Part shown: positions 49,833 through 58,633 of the stretch, one piece after another | Position numbering within the stretch: the stretch's first letter is position 1 | Layout: each line of letters begins with the position of its first letter | NCBI GenBank assembly: GCA_965229765.1 | Contig: CBDDJT010000003.1 | Location: 806,001 to 870,000 of the forward strand | Direction: 5' to 3' | From: ASV31 sp965229765 | Lineage (GTDB): Bacteria; Pseudomonadota; Alphaproteobacteria; Rhodobacterales; Rhodobacteraceae | DNA: 64,000 bases | Notes under the pieces: model-generated | The model's database searches: none | Told to the model about the DNA's origin: nothing | Seen by the model: the letters and a program-made list of their open reading frames with translations, nothing else | Translations under genes and position numbers: made by a program

Positions 49833-49916
49833 CCCAAAATCAAGTCCAAAAGACAAAATCTGGGTAAAAATTCGGGGGCACATGCGCGATATGGTCCTTC
49901 CTAGTAGATGTTGGGG

Positions 49917-51251
49917 TCACCAGTTGTCCCGGAACCATTTCATGGCCCGCCGCAAGGATCGCGCGGGATAGCGTTCTATCGGGACCTCGAAGTCCCACCA
50001 TTCATCCTGGGGATGGGCGGCGAAAAGGCAGAGCCCCACCGCGCTGGCAAAGGCGGCGCCCGTGGCCGCCTGCGGCAGGCCCTGCACCCGCAGCGGGTGG
50101 CCCATGCGCACCTGCTGGCCGAGGATGCGGGGTGCCAGCGCATCAAGCCCCGGCACCTGGCTGGCACCACCGGTCAGCACGATCTGCTGGCTGGGCAGGT
50201 GCTCGAACCCCGCCGCGTCAAGCCGCACGCGCACCTCTTCAAGGATTTCCTCGACCCTTGGGCGCATGATCCCGATCAGTTCGGCCCGGCTGACAGTGCG
50301 GCGGTCGTGTTCCCAGTCGCCGGTCTGGCCACCGATCTCGATCATCTCGCGGTCGTCCATGCCGGTGGCGATCACGCCGCCGTGGAAGGTCTTGATCCGC
50401 TCGGCGGTGGCAAGCGGGATCTGAAGCCCCTTGGAGATATCCTGCGTGACATGCTCGCCGCCCAGGCGGACGCTGTCGGCATAGATCATGTGTTTCTTGA
50501 TGAAGATCGAGATGCCGGTGGAGCCGCCGCCAAGATCGACACAGGCCGCGCCCAGTTCCTGCTCATCCTCGACAAGGCTGGAAATGCCCGAGGCATAGGC
50601 GGACGACGCAACCCCCGCCAGTTCCAGGTCGCATCGCTTTATGCAGTGGATCAGATTGCCGATAACGTCGCCGTCCACGGTCAGCATGTGCATGTCGCAG
50701 GCCAGCCGGTTGCCGATCTGGCCGCGCGGATCGTTCAGCCCCGAGCGGTGGTCGAGCGCGAAATTGACGGGCTGGGCGTGCAGCACTTCCCGGTCGTCGC
50801 CATAGTCGGGCACGTCGCAGGCGGCGAGCACGCGGGCCACGTCGGTATCGGTGACCATGCCCTCGTGCAGGTCGATCGCCCCGGCGAGGCCATAGGAGCG
50901 CGGACGCGCCCCGGAGAAGCAGGCGATCACGTGATCGACGCGCACCCCCGCCATCTTTTGCGCGGCCTGCACGGCGGTGCGCGTTGCGCGCTCGGTCTCG
51001 GCCATGGCGTCGATCTCGCCAAAGCGGACACCGCGAGACCGCGTGGTTGCCGCGCCGATCACCCGAAAGGACGATTGTCCGGCCAGCGAGCCGATACCAT
51101 CGCTGTCGCGGAAGGTTTCCGGCCCGTCGAACCGCAGGACAAGGCAAGCGATCTTGGACGTGCCGAGATCGAGAATGGCAACGACGCCGCGCTGCATGGC
51201 CGCAAGGCGCATGTTGCGCATGGCGCGCTGGCCCTGGTACAGGTCGGTCAA
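49917..51251 (-). CDS. ftsA: Cell division protein FtsA
   Basis: Actin-like membrane tether for FtsZ, 444 residues. The phosphate-1 region is VVAILDLGTSKIACLVLRF, phosphate-2 is AACVDLGGGSTGISIFI, and the adenosine motif is LTGGASQVPGL. The C-terminus RSLRRAMKWFRDNW is an amphipathic membrane-targeting helix. The TTG start at 51251 overlaps the ftsQ stop by four bases (TTGA); an ATG ten codons later at 51221 is an alternative, but the N-terminal extension TDLYQGQRAMRNMR is found in relatives as I recall. Confidence 0.95.
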   Translation of the reverse strand: MTDLYQGQRAMRNMRLAAMQRGVVAILDLGTSKIACLVLRFDGPETFRDSDGIGSLAGQSSFRVIGAATTRSRGVRFGEIDAMAETERATRTAVQAAQKMAGVRVDHVIACFSGARPRSYGLAGAIDLHEGMVTDTDVARVLAACDVPDYGDDREVLHAQPVNFALDHRSGLNDPRGQIGNRLACDMHMLTVDGDVIGNLIHCIKRCDLELAGVASSAYASGISSLVEDEQELGAACVDLGGGSTGISIFIKKHMIYADSVRLGGEHVTQDISKGLQIPLATAERIKTFHGGVIATGMDDREMIEIGGQTGDWEHDRRTVSRAELIGIMRPRVEEILEEVRVRLDAAGFEHLPSQQIVLTGGASQVPGLDALAPRILGQQVRMGHPLRVQGLPQAATGAAFASAVGLCLFAAHPQDEWWDFEVPIERYPARSLRRAMKWFRDNW

Positions 51252-52132
51252 CGGCTTTGCCCCCCTCTTTCGATGGCCCGTATGCGGGTCAGTTCCTGAA
51301 GCGCCGGTTCGGCCAGCCGCAGTGTCGGGCGGGCCGGGTTGCGCATGTCGATCACGGATATGTCGCGCGCCAGCAGGTCCTGGGCCTTGTCCAGCGCGAT
51401 GACCTTTTCCAGCGCGATGATCGGTGCGGCTTCGGGCAGCTGGATACGCTGATCGCCATCCAGCACCAGATCCCAGCGCCTTTCGCCCATCCGGACCAGC
51501 CCGCGCAGCCGGTCGGCGACCGGAGCCGCGGCGGCAAGGATGTCGAGCGCCTGCGGCACGGCGGCATCCGCGCCATTTCCAGCCAGAAGCGGCAGATCCG
51601 GCCGGGCGAGGCGCGAGTCGATAGCGGCCACGCGCCGCCCCTCGGCATCCAGCAGTTCCAGAAGGTCGGCGGTGCGCCAGACGACGGCGGGCACGCGCTC
51701 GACGATCTCGACCGACAGGATGCCGCCCGAGCGGACCTGCAACCGGGCGGAGGCCACGGCGTCGAGCCCCGACACCCGCTCGTGGATCGCGTCGAGATCG
51801 AGATCGAAGGACGACAGCGGAAAATCCAGCGCGAGAATTTCGCGCAGGTCTTCTGCCAGCCCATCCGAGGCCCCGTCGATAGCCATCAGGTTGATGGTGA
51901 ATTCAGGCCGCTCGGCCACCGAGGCGCGCAGATCGGCGATGGCACCGTTCAGCATGTCCTGCGTCGCCTCGTCGGTCAGGTAGGCGCCAAGTCCAATCAC
52001 AAGGGCAAACGAAGGCAGGCCGGTACGCACCAGCGAACGGAACAGCGGGGTCAGCCATAGCCGCTGGAAGCGGTAGGCCGCACGCGAAGGCGCGGGATCG
52101 CGCCGGGCTGCCTGTGGGCTCAGCGATCGCAT
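51248..52132 (-). CDS. ftsQ: Cell division protein FtsQ
   Basis: Bitopic divisome protein of 294 residues. A cytoplasmic tail (about 1-35) is followed by a membrane helix (about 38-55), a POTRA domain and a beta domain. It links FtsA/FtsZ-side and periplasmic synthesis proteins. The ATG at 52132 has GAGGACG upstream and overlaps the end of ddl by 13 bases. A GTG at 52159 is an upstream alternative that would overlap ddl by 40 bases. The frame ends four bases inside ftsA. The tail RRDPAPSRAAYRFQRLWLTP is typical of roseobacter FtsQ. Confidence 0.9.
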   Translation of the reverse strand: MRSLSPQAARRDPAPSRAAYRFQRLWLTPLFRSLVRTGLPSFALVIGLGAYLTDEATQDMLNGAIADLRASVAERPEFTINLMAIDGASDGLAEDLREILALDFPLSSFDLDLDAIHERVSGLDAVASARLQVRSGGILSVEIVERVPAVVWRTADLLELLDAEGRRVAAIDSRLARPDLPLLAGNGADAAVPQALDILAAAAPVADRLRGLVRMGERRWDLVLDGDQRIQLPEAAPIIALEKVIALDKAQDLLARDISVIDMRNPARPTLRLAEPALQELTRIRAIERGGQSR

Positions 52133-53043
52133 GAGGCGTCCTCGACGATCCAGCGGCACATGGCGCCGAAGTCGATGCCCACGGTGCGGCCCTGCTCGGG
52201 CGTCAGCGAGGTGGGCGTCATGCCGGGTTGGGTGTTGGTTTCGAGGAGTATCAGCCCGTCAAGTCCGCGCGACGCGTCCCAACGGAAATCGGTGCGGCTG
52301 ACGCCCCGGCAGCCAAGCACCCGATGCGCGCTTAGGGCATGGTCGAGGCATGCCTCGAACACGTCGGAGGGCACGTCGGCCGGAACCACATGGCGCGAGC
52401 CGCCGGGCTTGTACTTGGCGTCGTAGTCGTACCAGCCGTCGGTCAGGATATCGGTGACGGTCAGGGCACGGTCGCCCATGACGGTGGTGGTCAGTTCACG
52501 GCCCGGCGCGAAGGCCTCGACCATGACATGCGCGGGCATCTCGGGGCCCAGCCGGGGCGGCACGTTTGCGGCCTCGTGCACCAGATAGACACCGACAGAG
52601 GAGCCTTCGTTGTTGGGTTTGACCACGTAGGGCGGCGCCATGACATGGCGCGCGCGCACCTCTTCGGCGCAGAAGATGGCGCTTTCCACGACGGGCAGAC
52701 CGGCGGCGCGATAGACGGCCTTTGTCCGCTCCTTGTCCATCGCAAGCGCCGAGGCCAGCACGCCAGAGTGGGTATAGGGGATGCGCAGCCATTCGAGCAT
52801 GCCCTGAACACAGCCGTCCTCTCCCCAGCGGCCATGCAGGGCGTTGAAGGCCACGTCGGGGCGGATATCGTCAAGGCGTGCGGCAAGGTCGGGGCCGGCG
52901 TCGAGCCGAACCACATCAAATCCCTCGCCCTCGAGCGCGGCGGCGCATTCACGCCCCGACGACAGCGACACCTCGCGCTCTGCCGAGGGGCCGCCCATCA
53001 ATACCGCGACTTTCGGGGGTGTCCTGCTCGACCTGCCCGCCAA
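52120..53043 (-). CDS. ddl: D-alanine-D-alanine ligase
   Basis: ATP-grasp ligase of 307 residues that makes the D-Ala-D-Ala dipeptide for peptidoglycan. The signatures are LMGGPSAEREVSLSSGREC, LHGRWGEDGCVQGMLEWL and VKPNNEGSSVGV. Catalytic region ETNTQPGMTPTSLTPEQ closes the active site. The start is TTG at 53043 (GAGAGGCAG upstream); no ATG suits the conserved N-terminus. It follows murB by 36 bases and overlaps ftsQ by 13 bases. Confidence 0.94.
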   Translation of the reverse strand: MAGRSSRTPPKVAVLMGGPSAEREVSLSSGRECAAALEGEGFDVVRLDAGPDLAARLDDIRPDVAFNALHGRWGEDGCVQGMLEWLRIPYTHSGVLASALAMDKERTKAVYRAAGLPVVESAIFCAEEVRARHVMAPPYVVKPNNEGSSVGVYLVHEAANVPPRLGPEMPAHVMVEAFAPGRELTTTVMGDRALTVTDILTDGWYDYDAKYKPGGSRHVVPADVPSDVFEACLDHALSAHRVLGCRGVSRTDFRWDASRGLDGLILLETNTQPGMTPTSLTPEQGRTVGIDFGAMCRWIVEDASCDR

Positions 53044-53079
53044 AGTCTGCCTCTCGCCGGGCCCTTCGCGGGCCCATTC

Positions 53080-54018
53080 TTACCGGCCCGCCGTGACGCG
53101 GGTCCGAGGGGCCGGTTCGCCGACCCTTATAACCTCCCATTCTAGCCGAATTCCGCTGGTTTGGAACACCCTATTTCGGACCTCCTCGCCCAGCGACTCG
53201 AGATCGGCGGCCGTGGCCGTGCCGGTGTTGGTCAGGAAGTTGGGATGCTTTTGCGACATCTGCGCCCCGCCAAGACGGTGGCCACGCAGGCCCGCGTCGT
53301 CGATCAGTTTCCACGCCTTCAGGTCGTGGGTGTCGCCGTCCCGCCCTGTCGAGGAAAAGCCCGCCGGATTGCGAAAGGTAGAGCCCGCGGTGCGGTCCTT
53401 TGTGGGCTGGGTCGCGTCGCGTTTCGCCAGTTGGTCGGCCATCTTTCCGGCCAGCATCGCGGGATCGCCGCGGGGGGCGTCGAACACCGCCTCTGTGAGG
53501 ATCATGCCCGGCGGCAATTCGGCGTGACGGTAGGAAAACTGCAAGTCTTCAGAGGTCAGCGTGACAATCTCTCCGCCCCGGTCGACGGCGGTTGCCTGTC
53601 GGAAAACGTCTGCGGTGTAAGTCCCATAGCAGCCGGCATTCATGCGAACGGCTCCGCCGATCGCACCGGGGATCGTTCGCAGGAATGTCAGATCCAGACC
53701 AGCCTCGGCCGCGCGGCGGGCGACGTGCGCATCAAGCGCAGCGGCCCCTGCGGTTACCGTGCTGCCGTCGATCCGGATGTGGTTGAAGCCGCGGCCAAGG
53801 CGGATGACCACGCCGCGGATACCGCCGTCGCGCACGATCAGGTTGGACCCGACACCCATAGGGAAGACCGCGACAGAGCCGTCCAGCGCCCTCAGAAAAT
53901 CGGCAAGATCCTGCGCATCGGCAGGCTGGAAGAGCCAGTCGGCGGGGCCGCCCACGCGCAACCACGTCAAATCGGCAAGGGGGCGGTCTGACGCCAGTGC
54001 CCCGCGGACGGGCGGCAT
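53080..54018 (-). CDS. murB: UDP-N-acetylenolpyruvoylglucosamine reductase
   Basis: FAD enzyme of 312 residues that reduces UDP-GlcNAc-enolpyruvate to UDP-MurNAc. The FAD region is VGSNLIVRDGGIRG, the catalytic region is RTIPGAIGGAVRMNAGCYG, and the catalytic serine is in AGSTFRNP. The glutamate in LEWEVIRVG ends the active site. The ATG at 54018 is used; a GTG at 54030 that overlaps the DUF2484 stop (GTGA) is equally possible and would add four residues. Downstream ddl starts after 36 bases. Confidence 0.93.
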   Translation of the reverse strand: MPPVRGALASDRPLADLTWLRVGGPADWLFQPADAQDLADFLRALDGSVAVFPMGVGSNLIVRDGGIRGVVIRLGRGFNHIRIDGSTVTAGAAALDAHVARRAAEAGLDLTFLRTIPGAIGGAVRMNAGCYGTYTADVFRQATAVDRGGEIVTLTSEDLQFSYRHAELPPGMILTEAVFDAPRGDPAMLAGKMADQLAKRDATQPTKDRTAGSTFRNPAGFSSTGRDGDTHDLKAWKLIDDAGLRGHRLGGAQMSQKHPNFLTNTGTATAADLESLGEEVRNRVFQTSGIRLEWEVIRVGEPAPRTRVTAGR

Positions 54019-54026
54019 GGACGCGT

Positions 54027-54284
54027 TCACTTGACCCCCGGAAGGATGCGCGCCCGCAGCCATTTCAGAAGATACCACGCCGGCCAGCGCAGGATCGACA
54101 CCGCGCCCGCCATCACGATCAGCCCGACCCATGGTCCGTGCTGGTAGGTGACATAGCCAAGGATCGGAATGCCCAGCGCGACCAGCGCATAGGCCTGCGG
54201 CCAGTGATTGCGCCGCGATGGCAGAAGGCCGATCACGGTCGCGGCCAGCGCCCAGAGGCAGGCCAGGGTCAGCGACAGGCTCAT
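54027..54284 (-). CDS. DUF2484 family small membrane protein
   Basis: Membrane protein of 85 residues with three predicted helices (about 3-20, 30-47 and 52-68) and basic ends (LKWLRARILPGVK). DUF2484 proteins are found in the dcw cluster between murC and murB in Rhodobacteraceae, and their role is unknown. Its start ATG overlaps the murC stop (ATGA), and its stop lies at the murB start, so it is part of the transcript. Its fixed location suggests a division or wall role (inference). Confidence 0.85.
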   Translation of the reverse strand: MSLSLTLACLWALAATVIGLLPSRRNHWPQAYALVALGIPILGYVTYQHGPWVGLIVMAGAVSILRWPAWYLLKWLRARILPGVK

Positions 54285-55684
54285 GCCTTGGCGCCCAGCT
54301 TGTCGGGCAGAGCGTATGCCCATGCCGAGATCGTGCCGGCCCCAAGGCAAACAACCATGTCGCCGGGGCGCGCCTCGGCCCGGACGAGCGCGGCGAGACT
54401 GTCGATATCCGTGATCGCGTGGGCCGCGCGGTGGCCGTGGCGCGTCAACCCCGCCACCAGATCGTCACGGCTGGCGCCGGGGATCGGATCTTCTCCGGCA
54501 GCGTAGACCTCGGCGATGCCGACCACATCGGCGTCGTGGAAGCAGCCGCAGAACTCTTCGAACAGGCTGGACAGCCGGGTGTAGCGGTGCGGCTGATGCA
54601 CGGCGATCACCCGGCCGTCGGATGCCTGCCGCGCGGCCTTGAGCACGGCCGCGATTTCCACCGGATGGTGGCCGTAGTCGTCGATGATCGTGACGCCGCC
54701 GACCTCTGCCACACGGGTGAAACGGCGGTTGACGCCCTTGAAGCCCGCCAGAGCCTCGCGGATGGCGGCACGCGAGATGCCAAGGTGACGCGCCACCGCG
54801 ACGGCGGCCAGCGCGTTCGACACGTTGTGGTCGCCGGGCATGGGCAGGGTGCAGCCCTCGATCTTCTTGTCCTCGCCCCGCAGCGCGATGTCGAAATGCG
54901 CGACACCGCCGGCGTAGCTCAGGTTCACCGCGCGCACATCCGCCTGCGCATTGAAGCCGAACGTCACGACGCGACGGTCGGTGATCCGGCCGACCAGTGC
55001 CTGCACCTCGGGGTGGTCGGTGCAGCACACCGCAAGGCCGTAGAACGGAATGTTCGAAACGAACTGCTGGAAGCCACGACGAAGCGCGTCGAAGTCGCCC
55101 CAATGTTCCATATGTTCAGGGTCGATGTTCGTCACCACGGCGATGGTGGCCGGCAGGCGGTTAAAGGACCCGTCGCTTTCGTCGGCCTCGACGACCATCC
55201 ATTCGCCCTGCCCCATCCGGGCGTTGGAACCGTAGGCGTGAATGATGCCGCCGTTGATGACCGTCGGATCGATGCCGCCCGCGTCAAGCAGCGTGGCCAC
55301 CAGCGTGGTGGTCGTGGTCTTGCCGTGGGTGCCGGCGATGGCGACGTTGGATTTCAGCCGCATGAGTTCGGCCAGCATCTCGGCCCGGCGCACTACGGGC
55401 ATCCCCTGAGCCCGGGCCGTGTCAAGCTCGGGGTTGCCGGGCTTGATCGCCGAAGAGATCACCACGACCTCGGCGCCCTGAAGGTTGGCCGCCTCTTGCC
55501 CGATGAAGACGCGCGCGCCCATCGACGCCAGCCGCTCGGTGATCTTCGAGGCCTTCAGGTCAGAGCCCTGAACGGAATAGCCGTGATTGAGAAGCACCTC
55601 GGCGATGCCGGACATGCCGATGCCGCCGATCCCCACAAAGTGGATCGGGCCCATCTCGACCGGCAGTTTCGTGGCCGCGTTCAT
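54281..55684 (-). CDS. murC: UDP-N-acetylmuramate-L-alanine ligase
   Basis: ATP-dependent ligase of 467 residues that adds L-alanine to UDP-MurNAc. The N-terminal region is VGIGGIGMSGIAEVLLNHGY, the P-loop is AGTHGKTTTTTLVATLL, and other Mur motifs are ESDGSFNRLPATIAVVTNID, GDHNVSNALAAVAVA and DDYGHHPVEIAAVL. The ATG at 55684 was chosen by the Mur N-terminus; the frame remains open far upstream within murG but that is a shadow. Its stop overlaps DUF2484. Confidence 0.96.
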   Translation of the reverse strand: MNAATKLPVEMGPIHFVGIGGIGMSGIAEVLLNHGYSVQGSDLKASKITERLASMGARVFIGQEAANLQGAEVVVISSAIKPGNPELDTARAQGMPVVRRAEMLAELMRLKSNVAIAGTHGKTTTTTLVATLLDAGGIDPTVINGGIIHAYGSNARMGQGEWMVVEADESDGSFNRLPATIAVVTNIDPEHMEHWGDFDALRRGFQQFVSNIPFYGLAVCCTDHPEVQALVGRITDRRVVTFGFNAQADVRAVNLSYAGGVAHFDIALRGEDKKIEGCTLPMPGDHNVSNALAAVAVARHLGISRAAIREALAGFKGVNRRFTRVAEVGGVTIIDDYGHHPVEIAAVLKAARQASDGRVIAVHQPHRYTRLSSLFEEFCGCFHDADVVGIAEVYAAGEDPIPGASRDDLVAGLTRHGHRAAHAITDIDSLAALVRAEARPGDMVVCLGAGTISAWAYALPDKLGAKA

Positions 55685-55719
55685 GGCCGCCCCCCTGAAC
55701 CTTTGAATTGCCTCATGCT

Positions 55720-56826
55720 TCATGCCTTCTTCCCGGGCCCCTTTGCCAGTGTCTCGACCATGTCTGCAAGCGCCGCCGCCGCATCCGGCTTGCCCTGCGA
55801 AAGCGCCGCCGCCGCCATCTGCGCGGCGCCCCCGGGACTGTCCAGCACGCTGGCGATCTGTTCGGCCAGCGTCGCGGCGGTCAGCTGCGACTGCGGGATC
55901 AGGATCGCGCCGCCGGCCTCTGTCAGGCCACGCGCATTGGCAGTCTGGTGGTCGGCGGTGGCGTGGGCATAGGGAATCAGGATCGACGGGCGCCCGATGA
56001 CGCTCAGGTCCGCGACAGACGACGCACCGGCGCGGCTGATGACAAGCTGCGCCTCTGCCATGCGGCGGGGGACATCGTGAAAGAAGGGTTCGACCTCTGC
56101 CGCGATGCCGTGTTCGGCGTAAAAGGTTGCGACACGGTCCTGATCCTCGGGCCGGGCCTGCTGCGCGATCCGCAGACGGGCGCGCATCGCGTCCGGCAGT
56201 GCGGCAATGGCGGGCGGCACGGTATCGGCCAGCACCTGCGCGCCCTGGCTGCCCCCGATGGCGAGTATCGACATCGGGTAGTCGCCGGGCGGGATATAGG
56301 GCGCACCGGCCTTGTCGTGGACCGCGCCACGCACCGGGTTGCCGGTATGCTCGGCCGTTATGCCCGCGGGCAGCGTCGTGGGCCATGTGCCGCAGGCCAC
56401 CGCATCGACACGGCGGGCGAAGATGGCGTTGACCCGCCCCAGCACGCCATTTTGTTCATGCAGCATCCGGGGCACGCGCAAGAGCCACGCCGCCCCCAGC
56501 GCGGGGATGGTGGGATAGCCGCCGAAGCCCACCACCGCATCGGGCCTCTGCCGCAGGAATCGCAGCGTGGCCGCGAGAATGCCCGCCGCCACCCGCGGCG
56601 GCACGGCCAGCTTGGCCAGCACGCCGCCGCGCGCGAAGGTGGCGCTGTCGATGGTTTCGACCCGCGTGGCATCAGGAAAGCCGCCGGCATATCGCGCGCC
56701 GCGCGCGTCGGTGGTCAGCGTGACATGCCAGCCGCGGCGCAGCATCTCTTCGGCCAGGGCCTGCGCAGGGAACATGTGCCCTCCGGTGCCTCCGGCCGCG
56801 ATGACAAGCAAGGGTGCGTCGGACAT
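55720..56826 (-). CDS. murG: UDP-N-acetylglucosamine-N-acetylmuramyl transferase
   Basis: Peripheral membrane glycosyltransferase of 368 residues that converts lipid I to lipid II. The N-terminal glycine loop is AAGGTGGHMFPAQALAEEML, the C-terminal UDP-binding region is VISRAGASSVADLSVIGRPS, and ILIPYAHATADHQTANA completes it. ATG 56826, followed in the transcript by murC after 35 bases. It is 5 bases after the ftsW stop. Confidence 0.96.
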   Translation of the reverse strand: MSDAPLLVIAAGGTGGHMFPAQALAEEMLRRGWHVTLTTDARGARYAGGFPDATRVETIDSATFARGGVLAKLAVPPRVAAGILAATLRFLRQRPDAVVGFGGYPTIPALGAAWLLRVPRMLHEQNGVLGRVNAIFARRVDAVACGTWPTTLPAGITAEHTGNPVRGAVHDKAGAPYIPPGDYPMSILAIGGSQGAQVLADTVPPAIAALPDAMRARLRIAQQARPEDQDRVATFYAEHGIAAEVEPFFHDVPRRMAEAQLVISRAGASSVADLSVIGRPSILIPYAHATADHQTANARGLTEAGGAILIPQSQLTAATLAEQIASVLDSPGGAAQMAAAALSQGKPDAAAALADMVETLAKGPGKKA

Positions 56827-56831
56827 GAGGC

Positions 56832-57998
56832 TCAGCGACCCCGCTTGGTCAGGATATCCCCGATCTCGCCTTGCGGACGCGCGCGGGTGAAGGCCAGAAG
56901 CATCCCCATGCCCAGCGCCACGGCGAGGATCGAAGAGCCGCCGTAGGACACGAAGGGCAAGGTCATGCCCTTCGCGGGCAGAAGCCGCACCGCGACGCCG
57001 AGGTTGATGAAGGCCTGGACCGCGATAAGCGAGATCAGCCCCGTGCCAGCAAGGCGGATGAAGCTGTCGCGCTCGCGGGCCAGCCGCAAGAGCGCGCGCA
57101 GCGTGAGGATCATGAAGAGCAGGATGATCGCAAGCACGAGCAGGAGGCCGTATTCCTCTGCCGCGACGGCGATGATGAAATCTGTATGTGCGTCAGGCAG
57201 CGACCATTTAACCTGCCCCTCGCCCACGCCGACGCCGAAAAGCCCGCCTTCCTGGATCGCGTTGGTGGCATAGCCCAGCTGCGTGCGCGGATCGAGATCG
57301 GTCGTCAGGAAGCCGTCGATGCGCCGTGCGAAATGCTCGGAATTGTCGTAGGCCACCATCCCGGACACGATGACCGCCCCCGCCATCACCAGCAAGAGCG
57401 GGATCGGCGCCCCGGCGACGAAATACATCACCCCCCAGGAAAACAGCACAAGGCTTGCCTGGCCGAAATCGGGTTGCAGGGCAAGGAACGCGACGATCAC
57501 CACAGCCACCGTGAACGAGATTGTGCGCCCCGGCGGGCCGTTGATTTCCTGGCTGGCAGCGATCAGCCAGGCTGACAGAACCACGAACACGGGCTTCAGG
57601 AATTCCGAAGGCTGCAGGCTGGCGAAGCCCAGCGAATACCAGCGCACCGCGCCCTTGCCATAGTCGGTGCCGAAGACCGGCAGCAAGACGATGGCGGCGA
57701 AGGCGAAGAAGAAGCCGAGGATGCCCAGCCGGCGCACCAGCTGCGGGCTCATCATGCTGACCACGATCATCAGCACCAGCGCCATCGCCCCGAAGACCGC
57801 CTGCCGCTCGACGTAGTGAAAGGGTGGCAGCCCGTTGCGTGTGGCCAGAGGCGGCGAGGCCGCCAGCCCAAGCAACAGCCCGATGCCGAACAGCATCAGG
57901 ACACAGACGATCGACCATTTGTCGACGGTCCGCCACCACTTTGGAAGAATGGGTTCTCCGTCGCGGACGGGAACCGTGCCGTATACCATCTCCGTCAT
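56832..57998 (-). CDS. ftsW: Peptidoglycan glycosyltransferase FtsW
   Basis: SEDS-family integral membrane protein of 388 residues that polymerises lipid II at the septum. It has about ten helices, the catalytic-loop region KGAVRWYSLGFASLQPSEF, and the signature LPFVSYGGSSILAVALG near the end. The ATG at 57998 gives the family N-terminus TEMVYGTVPVRDGEPILPKW; the frame is open to 58130 but that part is not FtsW-like. It leads the dcw unit visible here; murG follows. Upstream lies the divergent SRPBCC gene. Confidence 0.95.
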   Translation of the reverse strand: MTEMVYGTVPVRDGEPILPKWWRTVDKWSIVCVLMLFGIGLLLGLAASPPLATRNGLPPFHYVERQAVFGAMALVLMIVVSMMSPQLVRRLGILGFFFAFAAIVLLPVFGTDYGKGAVRWYSLGFASLQPSEFLKPVFVVLSAWLIAASQEINGPPGRTISFTVAVVIVAFLALQPDFGQASLVLFSWGVMYFVAGAPIPLLLVMAGAVIVSGMVAYDNSEHFARRIDGFLTTDLDPRTQLGYATNAIQEGGLFGVGVGEGQVKWSLPDAHTDFIIAVAAEEYGLLLVLAIILLFMILTLRALLRLARERDSFIRLAGTGLISLIAVQAFINLGVAVRLLPAKGMTLPFVSYGGSSILAVALGMGMLLAFTRARPQGEIGDILTKRGR

Positions 57999-58128
57999 GG
58001 AGAAACCGCCTGCTCTCTGCCTCGTTTGCCCGTTTTCCGGGTCTGGCGGAAAGTCTAGCGCAAGCTGCCCGGCGGCGCCAGTTCTTTGGGGATTCGTGTT
58101 AGGATTGCCGCTTAACCGGGACAAGCCC

Positions 58129-58590
58129 ATGTCAGGATTGCAGTTTCACGCCGAGGGCGCGCGCGGCGTCCTGCTGACCCGCCATTTCGATGCGCCGCCG
58201 GACGCGGTTTTCGCCGCACTGGTGACGCCCGCGCTGATAGCACGCTGGCGTGGACCGCCCGGCTGGCGCAGCGGCGAGACGGTGTTTGACGCGCGCCCGG
58301 GCGGGGCGATCCGGCTAAGCTGGCAGGGACCTGCCGGCACTGCAACGATCGAGGGACAGGTGCTGTCCCTGTCGCCACGCCTGATCCGCAAGGTCGAACG
58401 CGGCCTTCCGGGCTGCGGTTCCGCGACGGTGGAAACGGAAGCGCGCCTCGCCCCCGAGGCGCAAGGCACGTGCGCGACCTTTCTGATGCGGTTCGACAGC
58501 CCCGCCCGGCGCGATGCGGCGCTCGACGGACCGCTGCCAGAACGGATGGAGGCACGGTTCCTTGCGCTGGACGAGGTGCTGCGCGCCTGA
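58129..58590 (+). CDS. SRPBCC/AHSA1 domain protein
   Basis: Protein of 153 residues with the AHSA1-like fold: LTRHFDAPPDAVFAALVTPA, then RWRGPPGWRSGETVFDARPG and a C-terminal helix PERMEARFLALDEVL. AHSA1/SRPBCC proteins form a hydrophobic cavity and may bind lipids, or Hsp90 in eukaryotes. Function unknown here. ATG 58129. It is divergent from ftsW, with 130 bases between the starts, and converges on the decarboxylase gene. Confidence 0.75.
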   Translation: MSGLQFHAEGARGVLLTRHFDAPPDAVFAALVTPALIARWRGPPGWRSGETVFDARPGGAIRLSWQGPAGTATIEGQVLSLSPRLIRKVERGLPGCGSATVETEARLAPEAQGTCATFLMRFDSPARRDAALDGPLPERMEARFLALDEVLRA

Positions 58591-58609
58591 GCAGGCCCCC
58601 GCACCGGCG

Positions 58610-58630
58610 GCGGCGCTGCGGTGGCGCCGC
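58610..58630. terminator. Possible hairpin between convergent genes
   Basis: GCGGCGC at 58610-58616 and GCGCCGC at 58624-58630 form a 7-bp stem with a 7-base loop in the 43-base gap between the SRPBCC stop and the decarboxylase stop. There is no T-run, so the terminator role is uncertain. Confidence 0.3.
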
Positions 58631-58633
58631 AGG

